DNA of 64,000 nt from Palsa-295 sp963785585 (lineage in GTDB: Bacteria > Acidobacteriota > Terriglobia > Acidiferrales > UBA7541). The translations under genes were made by a program, and so were the position numbers. The notes below the pieces were generated by a model. The model was not told the origin of the DNA and searched no databases. It was given only the letters and a program-made list of their open reading frames with translations. Positions 37,344 through 46,307 of this stretch are shown here, piece by piece. The DNA lies in the NCBI GenBank assembly GCA_963785585.1, contig CAWAVW010000004.1, forward strand, positions 930,001 through 994,000, read 5' to 3'. Positions within the stretch are counted from its first letter, which is position 1. Every line of letters begins with the position of its first letter.

Positions 37344-37427
37344 GGGCCTACTTGTAGTAGTGCGGAGGCCTTTCGCCTCCATATATGGGCCCGCGGTTGC
37401 CAAACGGGGGAACGAGGGGCACATCGA

Positions 37428-38228
37428 GTGACCTACGTAATCGCTGTTGCGAATCAAAAAGGCGGCGTCGGTAAGACCACTACCTCCATCAATCTAGCTG
37501 CCGCTCTCGCCATCAAGAAACGTAAAACTCTCCTCATCGATCTTGACCCGCAATCCAACGCCACCATGGCCTTCTTTGCCTCGGCCGACGTGCAGACCTC
37601 GATGTACGACGTCTTCGCCGAACATCCCGCCGCCATGGACAAAGTCATCCGGCCCACAAAAGATCCGTTCCTCTTCGTCGCTCCCGGCAAACTCGCGCTC
37701 GCTCGGCTTGAGCAGCAGCTCGCCGGGCAGTTTGACGCTCCGTACAAACTGAAAGACGCGCTCACCCCGATCCTGAAAGATTATGAATTCGTCGTATTCG
37801 ATACGCCGCCCGCTCTGGGCATTCTCACCGTCAACGCGCTCGTCGCTTCCACGCACTTGCTCGTGCCCATTCAAGCCGCCTACTTCGCCATTGAAGGCAC
37901 CGACGACCTGCTCGAGACCTACGGCCGCATTCGCTCGCGCCCCAACCCGGATCTGAAAATGCTCGGCGTGGTGATCACTCTTTTCGACAAGCGCACCAAC
38001 ATCTCGCGCGACACCCACGAGCAGATTCGTTCCGTTTTCGGCGACGCGCTTTTCAAGACGCGCATCAGCAAAAACGTGCGCCTCGAGGAAAGCCCCGCCT
38101 ACAAAGAAACTGTTTTCACCTTCGCGCCAAAATCGTCCGGCGCGGAAGACTACAAGAAGCTCGCTCAGGAGGTATTGCATCGTGTCGAAGCGGATCGGGT
38201 TACCCGTCACTCTCAAGATGCGGCATGA
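37428..38228 (+). CDS. parA: Chromosome-partitioning ATPase ParA (Soj)
   Basis: A 266-residue MinD/ParA-type ATPase that moves ParB-parS complexes over the nucleoid. The deviant Walker A box KGGVGKTTTSINLA is at the N-terminus, switch I LIDLDPQSNATM follows, then Walker B VVFDTPPALG. No N-terminal DNA-binding domain is present, as in chromosomal Soj. The GTG at 37428 has AGGGG 8 nt upstream and starts with TYVIAVANQKGG. The 3' end overlaps parB by 47 nt. The candidate replication origin lies about 15 kb away, a normal distance for a chromosomal parABS locus. Confidence 0.95.
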   Translation: MTYVIAVANQKGGVGKTTTSINLAAALAIKKRKTLLIDLDPQSNATMAFFASADVQTSMYDVFAEHPAAMDKVIRPTKDPFLFVAPGKLALARLEQQLAGQFDAPYKLKDALTPILKDYEFVVFDTPPALGILTVNALVASTHLLVPIQAAYFAIEGTDDLLETYGRIRSRPNPDLKMLGVVITLFDKRTNISRDTHEQIRSVFGDALFKTRISKNVRLEESPAYKETVFTFAPKSSGAEDYKKLAQEVLHRVEADRVTRHSQDAA

Positions 38229-39039
38229 CGCGCACTACGTTGAAACTCTGACCAGTTTCAGCGGCGCCGCCGTCGGCCGCATGATTCCGACGGCCAAGAT
38301 TCGCCCCAATCCCGATCAGCCTCGCAAGGCCATCGGCGATTTGCGCGAACTTACCGATTCCATCCGCGAGAAAGGCGTGCTCGAACCGCTGTTGGTTCGC
38401 TACATCCCCCGCGAAGACACCTACTACATCATCTCCGGCGAGCGCCGCTTCCACGCCTCCAAAGCCGCCGGCCTCCACGAGCTGCCGTGCATCGAAAAAA
38501 TTGCCGACGACGCCGAAACTCTCGAAATCGGCCTGATCGAAAATTTGCAGCGCAAAGACCTCACTCCCTTCGAAGAAGCCGACGGCCTGCAGCGCCTCGC
38601 CGATCATTTCGATTACACCCACGATCAGATCGCCAAAAAAATCGGCCGCGCTCGCTCCTCCGTCACCGAGACCATGTCGCTCCACGTGATTCCCGAAGAC
38701 GTTCGCAAAGCCTGCGTCGAACGCGGCATTCTTTCAAAATCCGTGCTGCTCCAGGTCTGTCGCCAGCCCAACGAAAAGAAAATGCACGAAATGGTCAACC
38801 GCATTGCCCAGGGCGGACTCACGCGCGACGAAGCTCGCCGCGCCCGGCAGGACGAGACCGCCGCCGCGCCGCGCCCTCAACCATTTCTCTTCGACTATCG
38901 CGCCCACGACGACTCGTTCCACATGCGCGTCCAGTTCCGCAAGAGCCAGGTCAGCCGCGAAGAACTGGCCTCGGCTCTCCGCAGCATCCTGCGCGAACTG
39001 GAATCCGGCAACCAGGCCTCATCCGCCTCCGCCGCGTAA
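38182..39039 (+). CDS. parB: Chromosome-partitioning CTPase ParB (Spo0J)
   Basis: A 285-residue ParB that binds parS and spreads by a CTP-dependent clamp. Visible parts are the PTAKIRPNPDQPRK motif (residues about 37-50), the CTP-binding box IISGERRFHASKAAGL, the ENLQRKDLTPFEEADGL motif, and the parS-reading helix-turn-helix TYDQIAKKIGRARSSVTETM-type region near residue 148. The C-terminal dimerisation part is short. The GTG start at 38182 has AGGAGGT 8-9 nt upstream. It overlaps parA, so the two are translationally coupled. No full parS site was found in the window by eye. Confidence 0.94.
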   Translation: MSKRIGLPVTLKMRHDAHYVETLTSFSGAAVGRMIPTAKIRPNPDQPRKAIGDLRELTDSIREKGVLEPLLVRYIPREDTYYIISGERRFHASKAAGLHELPCIEKIADDAETLEIGLIENLQRKDLTPFEEADGLQRLADHFDYTHDQIAKKIGRARSSVTETMSLHVIPEDVRKACVERGILSKSVLLQVCRQPNEKKMHEMVNRIAQGGLTRDEARRARQDETAAAPRPQPFLFDYRAHDDSFHMRVQFRKSQVSREELASALRSILRELESGNQASSASAA

Positions 39040-39168
39040 ATTCCTCACGCGAGCACTGCGCTAGGAAGTCGCGCGCGAGCCTTCGCGTCAGGATCCGCGG
39101 TGCACTCTCTGCCCATCGTTCCGCAATCGCGGCACAGCCGTACCTCGTAGCACAGATATGACTCGTGG

Positions 39169-39227
39169 CACAGGCACTCGTGCCTGTGGGCAGTCCACTT
39201 CAGTGGACTGCCGGTTGAGCCATTTCA
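39169..39227. repeat. Double-hairpin repeat with conserved tail, copy 1
   Basis: Two consecutive perfect hairpins: CACAGGCAC/GTGCCTGTG (39169-39188) and GCAGTCCACT/AGTGGACTGC (39190-39211), followed by the tail GGTTGAGCCATTTCA. Copy 2 near 41.1 kb has the same layout and nearly the same tail but different stem sequences. It lies in the 322-bp gap before the 108-aa gene; the remainder of this gap shows nothing else. Confidence 0.8.
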
Positions 39228-39349
39228 AATATCCACACGACTCCTCCGCCGCCACTCCTCCGCCGCCTCCATCATTCGCCTTAGGCCTCACTCCGCCGCC
39301 GCGCCCACTCCACCACCTCGCCGCGCCCCTCACCGCCCAAAACCTCTGC

Positions 39350-39355
39350 TACCCT
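39350..39355 (+). promoter_or_regulatory. Extended -10 box next to the 108-aa gene start
   Basis: TGCTACCCT ends 6 nt before the ATG at 39362, the same arrangement as at rsmE. Confidence 0.4.
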
Positions 39356-39361
39356 AACTCC

Positions 39362-39688
39362 ATGGACTTCACCCCCACCCAAATCTCAATCCTCCAATCC
39401 CTCCACGCCGCGGGCTTCGAAATCGTCGCCTTCCCGAAATACGCCTCCAATGTCGGCATCCGCAAGGGCAACTGCGTCGTCCTGCTCACTCCCCTCGCTT
39501 CCGCCGGCTTCCAAATGCTCGCCACTCCCGGCTTCATGCTGGGCGAAAACATCGCAGTCCGCGTCAAGCAGGGCCCGCGCGAATTTTTCGTCTGGAAAAA
39601 CGAAAAGCTCGAAGCCACTCCCGAACGCCTCGCCGAACTCGCCGCCTTCACCGAACAAATCGCGACTGCCCTCCTCCCCCGCGCCTGA
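39362..39688 (+). CDS. Small conserved-looking hypothetical protein
   Basis: A 108-residue soluble protein that I do not recognise. It has well-mixed composition and C-ending codons like housekeeping neighbours: FTPTQISILQSLHAAGFEIVAFPKYASNVGIRKGNCVVLL, then a predicted strand-rich middle (MLGENIAVRVKQGPREFFVWKNEKLEA) and a C-terminal helix. No signal peptide or membrane segment. An extended -10 lies 6 nt before the ATG, suggesting a leaderless message. It sits between parB and ypdA, with no operon link visible. Confidence 0.7.
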   Translation: MDFTPTQISILQSLHAAGFEIVAFPKYASNVGIRKGNCVVLLTPLASAGFQMLATPGFMLGENIAVRVKQGPREFFVWKNEKLEATPERLAELAAFTEQIATALLPRA

Positions 39689-39731
39689 CGAGCGCAATCC
39701 CGCCTCGCCTCACCTCACCACCAAACTCTCC

Positions 39732-39775
39732 GTGCCCTCATCTTTCCCTTCGTGCCCTCTGTGTTAATGTTCTCG
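39732..39775 (+). repeat. Dispersed GTGCCCTC...CTCTGTG motif
   Basis: A C/T-rich intergenic motif that begins GTGCCCTC and ends CTCTGTGTTAATGTTCTCG. Related versions lie at 2939-2980 and 51962-52010, with a weaker one near 13180-13234. All are in gaps between genes. Function unknown. Confidence 0.5.
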
Positions 39776-39970
39776 CTTTTTACGCATGTGCTTGACTCCC
39801 GTTTTTGACTCACGCCTTTGACTTGGGTGCCCCATCCTTTGCCGGTTCTGCAAAGGGTGGGTCCTTTGAATCTCAGGTCCTACTTCTCCTGATTCCTCTC
39901 ATCCATTTTTCGCATCCAATAATCCAGCGCCGCAGTTGAATTCCAACGCGCACCATCGGAAACTACTCAT

Positions 39971-40990
39971 ATGACTCAACGCTACGACGTTCTCTGCATC
40001 GGCGCCGGCCCCACGGGCCTCGCCTCGGCCATCGACGCACGCCTCGAAGGCCTCACTCCCCTCGTCATCGACAAGGGCTGCGTCTGCAACTCGCTCTACC
40101 ACTACCCGACGAACATGCTCTTCTTCACCACGCCCGAACGCATGGAAATCGGCGAGCTGCCCATGACCACCTTCGGCGGCAAGCCCACGCGCGCCGAAGC
40201 GCTGAAATATTACCGGCGCGCCGTCGAGCATTTCGAACTCGAAGTCCGCCAGTACGAAACCGTCGAATCGATCTCAGGCCGCGACGACGACTTCACCGTC
40301 AACACCATCGATACGCACAAACAAAAGCACTCCTACCACGCCCGCAAAATCGTCATCGCCACCGGATATTACGATCGCCCCAATTTTATGGGCATTCCCG
40401 GCGAAGACCTGCCTCACGTCTCGCACTACTTCACCGATGCGCATCCGTACTGGAATCAAGACGTCGTGGTAATTGGAGGAGGGAATTCGGCCGCCGAAGC
40501 CGCGCTCGATCTTTTCCGCGCCGGCTCGCACGTCACCATCGTTCACCGCAACAGCGAAATGGCCAAGGGACTGAAATACTGGGTCCGGCCCGACATCGAA
40601 AATCGCATTCACGCCCACGAAATTCGCGCGCTCTTCGATACCACCGTCGTCCGCATCGAGCCCAATCAAGTCATCGTCAAAACCGGACGGAAGGAAGAAG
40701 CCATTCCCGCCGCGCACGTCTTCGCGCTGACCGGCTATCATCCCGATTTCGAATTTCTCGAACGCGCCGGCATCAAGCTCGACCGCGTCACAAAAAAACC
40801 GCAAGTCGATCCCGAAACTCTCGAAACCAACGTCCCCGGCATTTACGTCGCCGGTGTCGTCGTCGGCGGCCTGCAAACCTCGCGCATCTTCATCGAGAAC
40901 GGCCGCTTCCACGGCCGCCAGATCATCGCCTCCATCGCCGGCAAAGCCAAAATCACCGACCGCGAACCCGTCGCCGCCCCCGGCGAGTAA
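39971..40990 (+). CDS. ypdA: YpdA-family putative bacillithiol-disulfide reductase
   Basis: A 339-residue FAD/NAD(P)H pyridine-nucleotide oxidoreductase. It has the FAD-binding VLCIGAGPTGLASAIDA at the N-terminus, the NADPH-binding VVVIGGGNSAAEAALDLFRAG near residue 165, and GIYVAGVVVGGLQTSRIFIENGRFHG at the C-terminus. The family motif GCVCNSLYHYPTNMLFFTTPERMEIG replaces the CxxC redox pair of thioredoxin reductase, as in YpdA. YpdA proteins are linked to reduction of oxidised bacillithiol; bshC in this window supports that role here. Confidence 0.9.
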   Translation: MTQRYDVLCIGAGPTGLASAIDARLEGLTPLVIDKGCVCNSLYHYPTNMLFFTTPERMEIGELPMTTFGGKPTRAEALKYYRRAVEHFELEVRQYETVESISGRDDDFTVNTIDTHKQKHSYHARKIVIATGYYDRPNFMGIPGEDLPHVSHYFTDAHPYWNQDVVVIGGGNSAAEAALDLFRAGSHVTIVHRNSEMAKGLKYWVRPDIENRIHAHEIRALFDTTVVRIEPNQVIVKTGRKEEAIPAAHVFALTGYHPDFEFLERAGIKLDRVTKKPQVDPETLETNVPGIYVAGVVVGGLQTSRIFIENGRFHGRQIIASIAGKAKITDREPVAAPGE

Positions 40991-41025
40991 CCCTCTCGTA
41001 GCCCCGCCGCTCGGCACACGTTTTT

Positions 41026-41049
41026 GTAGCGGCGGGCTTCACGCCCGCC
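41026..41049. repeat. Extragenic GCGGGC/GCCCGC hairpin
   Basis: The GTAGC-prefixed hairpin GGCGGGC/GCCCGCC follows ypdA. The same unit recurs near 41243, 46493 and 46736, always between genes and usually with a GTAG prefix and a CAGCC-type tail. It behaves like a REP-type dispersed element. Confidence 0.7.
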
Positions 41050-41125
41050 AGCCGTTGCCTTTGACGTCGCCTCTGTAGCGGCCGAACCGTCTCTCAGGTT
41101 CGGGCAGCCTTTGCCTCCGCCGTGG

Positions 41126-41185
41126 CACAGACGCTCGCGTCTGTGTGCACCCCATTTCCAATGGGGTGCAGGTTCAGCCATTTCA
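41126..41185. repeat. Double-hairpin repeat with conserved tail, copy 2
   Basis: CACAGACGC/GCGTCTGTG (41126-41145) and GCACCCCATT/AATGGGGTGC (41147-41169), followed by GGTTCAGCCATTTCA. Compared with copy 1 at 39.2 kb, most of the second stem differs in sequence but pairing is kept on both sides. The gap 40991-41335 contains this element, two GCCCGCC hairpins and nothing gene-like. Confidence 0.8.
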
Positions 41186-41335
41186 TGGCCCTTCGCGGAT
41201 CGCCCGTCACCTCACAGTCATTCCGAACCCGCTCCTGCGCCTTTGTAGCACGAGCCTTCACGCCCGCCAGCCCTAGCCGCCCGCCCCCGCTCCCTCGTAG
41301 CCCTGCTTCCGCCGCACAGCCAAACGCACTTTCCC

Positions 41336-44300
41336 TCACCGCTTGCCATCCAAATTCGCCCACTCGCCGGCCTGAATAAAACTCGCCCAGTAAAATGGAT
41401 GTTGCCGGTCTTTGCGCTTCAGCATCGCCAGTTGCGTCTCGCGTAACGCCTCGCCGCGCCCCATCCCGCGCTTCAATCCCGCATAATACGAACTCATCAT
41501 CTCCCGCGTCACCCGGTCGCTCACGTCCCACAAGCTCATCACCAGGGTTTCCGTTCCTGCCAGAAAAAACGCCCGGCGCAGTCCGTACACTCCCTCGCCG
41601 TTCTTCACCGTTCCGATGCCCGTCTCGCACGCCGATAGCGTCACCAGCTTCGTGCCCCACAAATTCAGTCCCGCGGCTTCCAGTCCCGTCAACACTCCGT
41701 TTTCGTTGCTGTCTTTCGTTGCGTTCGCGCCGCTCAGCGCCAGGCCGCTGTGCAGCAGGGGATTGTCCTCGGTCGCGTCTGCCTTCTTCGATGTCGCCGT
41801 CGCCGCGCGTGTGCCGGCGGATTCACTGCCGGTAGTTTGCGGATCGTTCAGGAAAAATCCGTGCGTCGCAATATGCAGGATCTGGGGCGCGTTCGCTTGC
41901 TTCAGCGCCGATTTCGTCGCATCGCGCCCGGTCACCACCTCTGCATCGGGAAACAGCGCCTGGATCGACCGCGCCTCCTGCTCCGTGCCCGGCAGTGGCG
42001 CAAAATACATGTCCGCGAGCGTCGCTCCCGTCGTCACGTTTCGCCGTTGCAGCGTCGAACTCTTCCCGCCGTCCTGCGGCTTCCGCGATTCGGCTACCAA
42101 CGTCGCCTCCGGCTCCCCAAACAGCGGATTCGCCACGACCATCGGCGCGCTGTGGCTCGCTCGCGGATTCTGCATCCGCAGCAAGTCGCGACCCGTCGTC
42201 AAATACGTGATCGCATACTGCTCCACCAGAAACTTTTGATTCTCATCCACCAGCGCTTCGAACGGCACCAGATTCAGTTCGCCTTCCGGCGAAACCAGCA
42301 GGTGATTCGCCGTCCCGGCCACTGCCCGAACCGGAGCCATCACTTTCTGGTCCACCACCCGACCCAGCGCGCTCGTATCCTTTCGCGTCGGATCGGCCAA
42401 CGACGCTCGCCACGCCGCAATGTCCCGGTCAATGTCCGACGTCGCTCCCAGATCCGCCCACCGGATCTTGCCATCGCGCGGAATCACAAACGCCACGTAG
42501 CGTGCTTCGCCGTACATCGCGTCGTCATCCGCCTGCTTGGGATGGTAGGGCCGATAGGTCGCATACTCGATCAGCACGGCGCCCGGCGGAACCGCTTGCC
42601 GCACCGCGTTCAGCGTCACCGCGCTTTCGGGCTCGAAATATCCTTCGCTGCGCCGGCTGATGTCCGCTTCCAGTTTTTCCCGCTTCTTTTGCAGGGCGTC
42701 GAGTTGGCTGTGGTATTCCGGTAGCGGAGTTTTTTTCGGCCCGGCCAGCGACAAATTCGCCAGCTCGCTCGTCGTGCTTCCCAGTTCGTCCAGTAGAGCC
42801 TGGTCTTCCGGCTTCAAGTGCACACGCAGCTTCGCCATGCTCTCCGCCAGCGCGTCCAGCACCCGCCCTTTATGCTGCAGCACCGCGGCGGCTGCGCCCT
42901 CGGTCGCGCGTTCATTCTCGGGAGCCCCGGCCACTCCCATCCAGATGCTTCGTTCGTTGTAACGCGCAATCGTATCGATATACGCCAGCTTCTCGCGTTC
43001 CGAACCGGTCGCCAGATTCAGCGAAACGCTGCGCTCCACAATCTCATCCATGCGCGCTTGATACTCGTATGCCCGCGCCGGATCGTCCTGCGCCGAGTAC
43101 GTCCGCGCCAGATTTGCCAGCGTCATCAACGTTGCCGGATCGTTCGGCCCCGTGGTCGTTTCCAAAATGTCCAGCGCCTGCAGCAGGTACTCGGTCGCTT
43201 TCGCGTAGTCGCCCTTGTCGTGGTACACGTTTCCAATATTCACGATCAACGTCGCCGTCAGCATATTGTGCAGCCCAAGCGACTTTTCTCGGATCGTTTC
43301 GGCGCGCGTCAGATAGTCCAGCGCCTGGTCGTAGTTCTTTTCCTTGCGCGCGATGATCCCCAGATTCTGCAGCGGGTACGCGTTATACGGATGGTCCGGC
43401 CCCAGCGTCTTCACGATGATGGCCAGCGCCTTTTCCATCAGCGGTTTCGCCATATCCGGCCGGTACATATCGAGGTAGGTATCGCCCAGATCGTAAGTCA
43501 GCCGCAGGGTCAGGTCGGATTCCGGCCCGATCCACGTTTCGCTGATTTTCAGCGCCCGCTCCAGCGTCTCCACCGCCGTCTGCTGGTCGCCCATGCGCGA
43601 TTGCACGATTCCCACATCCATCAGGTACACCGCCACCTGCGGATCGTCCGGCCCCAGCGTTCGTTCGGAGATTTCGACGGCTTTCTGAAAAAATGGCTGG
43701 GCGTCCCGGTATTCGGCCTTCGAAAGATGCACCAATCCCAGATTTCCGATGGCCCTCGCCGTCACCGGGCTTTCTTCGCCAAAATCCTTTCGGTCGATGT
43801 CCGCCGCTCGCTGAAACATCGCTTCCGCGTCCGCCAGATCGCCCTTGGTGCGCTCCACCATCGCCAGCGAAGACAGCACCACCGCGATCCACGGATCGTC
43901 CGCGGGCAGCACCTTCTCCGCCATCTCCAGCGCCCGCGAAGTCGTCTGGATCGCCTCGTCGTACTTTCCCGCTGCGTTCAACGCGCGCCCCGCAGTCTGC
44001 AGTTTCTCCGCCTGAAACACTCCGCGATCCCGTTCCGTCGCCGCGGCCACTTCAATCACGCGCAACTGGTAGCGCCCTGCCGGCGACCCGGAATAGATCG
44101 ATCGCACGTTGAATTTAAACGTCGTATCCGTTTCCGCGGGCAGATCGAATTTTTCTTCGCCGCCTTTTTCGATCGCCGAATCGAATCCGATCAATCGCTT
44201 CCCGTCGTCCCCAAGCGCATCGATCGCCACGTCGATTCCTTGCTGTTTCACGCCCAGGTGCGCGCACTGTCCGGCCGCCACAAAAATCGAATACGCGTGC

Positions 44301-44557
44301 GTCTGCCCTCCGGCAATCTCCCGGTCGATCACTTTTCCCGGCTCAACGGAAATAATTTCAGGCAACGCGGGTAAGTTCGTCGCTGATTTTCCAGCATCGG
44401 AGTTCTGCTGCGGCGCAGCAGCCGCCCGCATTGCTCCTGCCGCGAAGCACACCAGCGCCAGCGCAATGCACACGTGGAACACGCGCAGAGCTGCAAGGGC
44501 AGGGAATTCTCGTTCACAAGTGGACTGCCGGGGCATCGCCAAACCTCTCGCGGGCAA
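41336..44557 (-). CDS. Exported TPR-CHAT protease-like protein
   Basis: A 1073-residue protein with a probable signal sequence (residues about 25-48, LRVFHVCIALALVCFAAGAMRAAAA), a beta-rich segment (about 60-170), an array of tetratricopeptide repeats (about 185-520, for example ALEMAEKVLPADDPWIAVVLSSLAMVERTKGD), a coiled segment, and a C-terminal CHAT peptidase domain. The catalytic His899 lies in ILHIATHGFFL and Cys977 in TLSACETGIG, the standard caspase-fold pair, so the enzyme looks active. It is the last gene of a run with a sigma factor and a membrane anti-sigma-like protein; the gap to the latter is 29 nt. An exported caspase-like enzyme under dedicated sigma control is unusual. The substrate is unknown. 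Confidence 0.9.
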   Translation of the reverse strand: MPARGLAMPRQSTCEREFPALAALRVFHVCIALALVCFAAGAMRAAAAPQQNSDAGKSATNLPALPEIISVEPGKVIDREIAGGQTHAYSIFVAAGQCAHLGVKQQGIDVAIDALGDDGKRLIGFDSAIEKGGEEKFDLPAETDTTFKFNVRSIYSGSPAGRYQLRVIEVAAATERDRGVFQAEKLQTAGRALNAAGKYDEAIQTTSRALEMAEKVLPADDPWIAVVLSSLAMVERTKGDLADAEAMFQRAADIDRKDFGEESPVTARAIGNLGLVHLSKAEYRDAQPFFQKAVEISERTLGPDDPQVAVYLMDVGIVQSRMGDQQTAVETLERALKISETWIGPESDLTLRLTYDLGDTYLDMYRPDMAKPLMEKALAIIVKTLGPDHPYNAYPLQNLGIIARKEKNYDQALDYLTRAETIREKSLGLHNMLTATLIVNIGNVYHDKGDYAKATEYLLQALDILETTTGPNDPATLMTLANLARTYSAQDDPARAYEYQARMDEIVERSVSLNLATGSEREKLAYIDTIARYNERSIWMGVAGAPENERATEGAAAAVLQHKGRVLDALAESMAKLRVHLKPEDQALLDELGSTTSELANLSLAGPKKTPLPEYHSQLDALQKKREKLEADISRRSEGYFEPESAVTLNAVRQAVPPGAVLIEYATYRPYHPKQADDDAMYGEARYVAFVIPRDGKIRWADLGATSDIDRDIAAWRASLADPTRKDTSALGRVVDQKVMAPVRAVAGTANHLLVSPEGELNLVPFEALVDENQKFLVEQYAITYLTTGRDLLRMQNPRASHSAPMVVANPLFGEPEATLVAESRKPQDGGKSSTLQRRNVTTGATLADMYFAPLPGTEQEARSIQALFPDAEVVTGRDATKSALKQANAPQILHIATHGFFLNDPQTTGSESAGTRAATATSKKADATEDNPLLHSGLALSGANATKDSNENGVLTGLEAAGLNLWGTKLVTLSACETGIGTVKNGEGVYGLRRAFFLAGTETLVMSLWDVSDRVTREMMSSYYAGLKRGMGRGEALRETQLAMLKRKDRQHPFYWASFIQAGEWANLDGKR

Positions 44558-44586
44558 GCGTTCGAGCTATTTCGTTGCGCCCGATC

Positions 44587-45549
44587 TTACCGGAGAAACG
44601 CGTGGAAAGCATACGTGCTTATCAATTCCGGCGGCCCGCCGGCGGGAACGCCGCTTAACTCCACACTGTAATTCTGCTGTTTCAATAATTTCGCCGGGAG
44701 CCCCACCGCCACCGTTTCGAGCGTCGCTTCTTTTTCCGCAAGTAACATTCCGCTCGACCAGACCGCCCGGCCTGTCGCCGGATCTCGCAGCGTCACGGTG
44801 TACCGCGGAAACTCCGCTGACTCGAGGCCCAGCCGCACCGGCAACTTCGCCGCGCCTCGCTCGATCAGCACGCCCACCGGCTGCGCCGCCCCGCGTAACT
44901 GCGGCATCAGCAACACCGTCGCCGCGCTCAATCCGCTCGCTGGGACAGCCTGCGCGCTCGGCTGTCCTACCGGAGCCGCAGGCGCCTCGCTCGGCGCTGC
45001 GCTCGTCGCATTTTCCGCCGCGATCTGCGCCTGCAATTCTTTCTGTCGCGCGTCGAGCGACGACTCCAGCGCCTGAATTGCCGTGATCCTGCCGAGCAGC
45101 TCGCGATTCTGAAAAAACAAATATCCCGCCACCACCGCGATCCCCAGCGCAGCCGCCGCAAATCCCCACTGCAACCCAAACCTCGGCTCGCCCAGCCACG
45201 CTCCCAGCGAAAATGCTCGCTTCGGCGAAGTCGCTACGTCCCTCGCCGCCATCCCGGACACCGCGCCGCCCGCCGTCGTCCGCGCCAGTGCTCGCGCAAA
45301 CTCGATCTTCTCCCGCCGCCGCGCCGTCGCCGCATAAAACGCGCTCACCCGCGCCGATTCTTCGGCCGTCAACTCCCCCCGCACGTGCGCATCCACCAGC
45401 TCCGCCTCGATCGCGTCCAGCCGCAACGCAATCTCGTCGTCGGCGATGCTCAGCTCGTCCAGCCGCTCCGTTTCCTCTTCAGACAGCTCGCCCAGGAGGT
45501 AGCTTGTCAGCATTGGCCCGTCAATTTGACTTTTATCGTTCGGAAGCAT
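44587..45549 (-). CDS. Membrane-anchored anti-sigma-factor-like protein
   Basis: A 320-residue protein encoded between a sigma factor and the CHAT protease. The N-terminal cytoplasmic part (about residues 1-95) contains MLTSYLLGELSEEETERLDELSIAD and LVDAHVRGELTAEESARVSAFY, a helical pattern like anti-sigma domains but without the HxxxCxxC zinc motif. A single membrane segment lies at about residues 137-153 (WGFAAAALGIAVVAGYLFF), followed by a coiled coil (LGRITAIQALESSLDARQKELQ), an Ala/Pro linker and a C-terminal beta domain (LPVRLGLESAEFPRYTVTLRDPATGRAVWSSG). The ATG at 45549 has AGGGA upstream, and it overlaps the sigma gene by 17 nt. The anti-sigma role is inferred from position and layout. 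Confidence 0.75.
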   Translation of the reverse strand: MLPNDKSQIDGPMLTSYLLGELSEEETERLDELSIADDEIALRLDAIEAELVDAHVRGELTAEESARVSAFYAATARRREKIEFARALARTTAGGAVSGMAARDVATSPKRAFSLGAWLGEPRFGLQWGFAAAALGIAVVAGYLFFQNRELLGRITAIQALESSLDARQKELQAQIAAENATSAAPSEAPAAPVGQPSAQAVPASGLSAATVLLMPQLRGAAQPVGVLIERGAAKLPVRLGLESAEFPRYTVTLRDPATGRAVWSSGMLLAEKEATLETVAVGLPAKLLKQQNYSVELSGVPAGGPPELISTYAFHAFLR

Positions 45550-46198
45550 TCGGTCCCTGACTTCCACTCGTATAAGACGTTTTCGGTATTAGTACTTCAT
45601 CCCCAGCGCCACTTTTCCGCACGCATTCTTCCAGCTTGTTGCGGATCCGGCACGCCCGGATGCTCAGCGCATTTAACGTCACCCCGAACTGCTCGGCCAG
45701 CCTCGACCGCTTCTCGATCTTGGCTCGCTTGTCGCCTTCGTAATACTGGATGATCAATTCCTGGTCCGGGGCAGGCAACTTCTTCAGGCAGCGCCCGAGC
45801 TGCCCCAAATTCCTCTCAAGTTCCGCGGCGCCGGCTTCGCCCTCATACGCGATCGTCACCTTCGCGCGCAGCCCCGCCGACCGCGTCGTATCGTCGAAAC
45901 TCGATTCCTTGTGCCCCGGCCGCCGGATATATTCGAGGAACACAAACTTCGCCAGCACGTAACAATACTGCGGCGGAGCCACATTCTCGATCGTCCCCAC
46001 TTCCGCCAGTTTCCGCGCCGCGCGATTCAGTGTTTCGTCCGCCAACTCATCCGAAGCCGCGCACCCGCGCCGGTCAAAATACTGCACCAGCCTTCGCCGG
46101 ATCTCGATGTACCTCGCCCCGCCCGTCGACGCGCCTTCGTCCAGCCAGCGCAAAAGCTGCTGAAACGCGCCCTCGGTCAGCGTCCAATTCTTCTTCAA
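45533..46198 (-). CDS. Sigma-70-like regulator upstream of the CHAT operon
   Basis: The sequence shows a divergent sigma region 2 (LVQYFDRRGCAASDELADETLNRAARKLAEV, YVLAKFVFLEYIRR) and a region 4-type helix-turn-helix (LKKLPAPDQELIIQYYEGDKRAKIEKRSRLAEQFGVTLNALSIRACRIRNKLEECV). The start is uncertain: the frame is open to 46336, but that part runs into the hairpin repeat TCGTGGCTTAAGCCACGA and cannot be original coding sequence. A TTG at 46198, just before NWTLTEGAFQQLLRWLDE, gives 221 residues. It overlaps the anti-sigma-like gene by 17 nt and should drive the operon itself. Confidence 0.8.
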   Translation of the reverse strand: MKKNWTLTEGAFQQLLRWLDEGASTGGARYIEIRRRLVQYFDRRGCAASDELADETLNRAARKLAEVGTIENVAPPQYCYVLAKFVFLEYIRRPGHKESSFDDTTRSAGLRAKVTIAYEGEAGAAELERNLGQLGRCLKKLPAPDQELIIQYYEGDKRAKIEKRSRLAEQFGVTLNALSIRACRIRNKLEECVRKSGAGDEVLIPKTSYTSGSQGPNASER

Positions 46199-46307
46199 CT
46201 CAGGTGTCGAAATAGCAGTCTCCCCACTTCTTGCACCCGATTTTACCCCACCCAACCTCCCCTCGCCCCACCCTTTCCGCTCCTCTCGCGCCCACCCGCG
46301 CCCGATC

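Noticed and set aside
37428..39039. parA-parB as a sign that the window is a plasmid
   Set aside because: The window is full of single-copy chromosomal genes (leuS, guaA, carAB, dnaJ, miaB, tol-pal), and the ParA form is the short chromosomal type.
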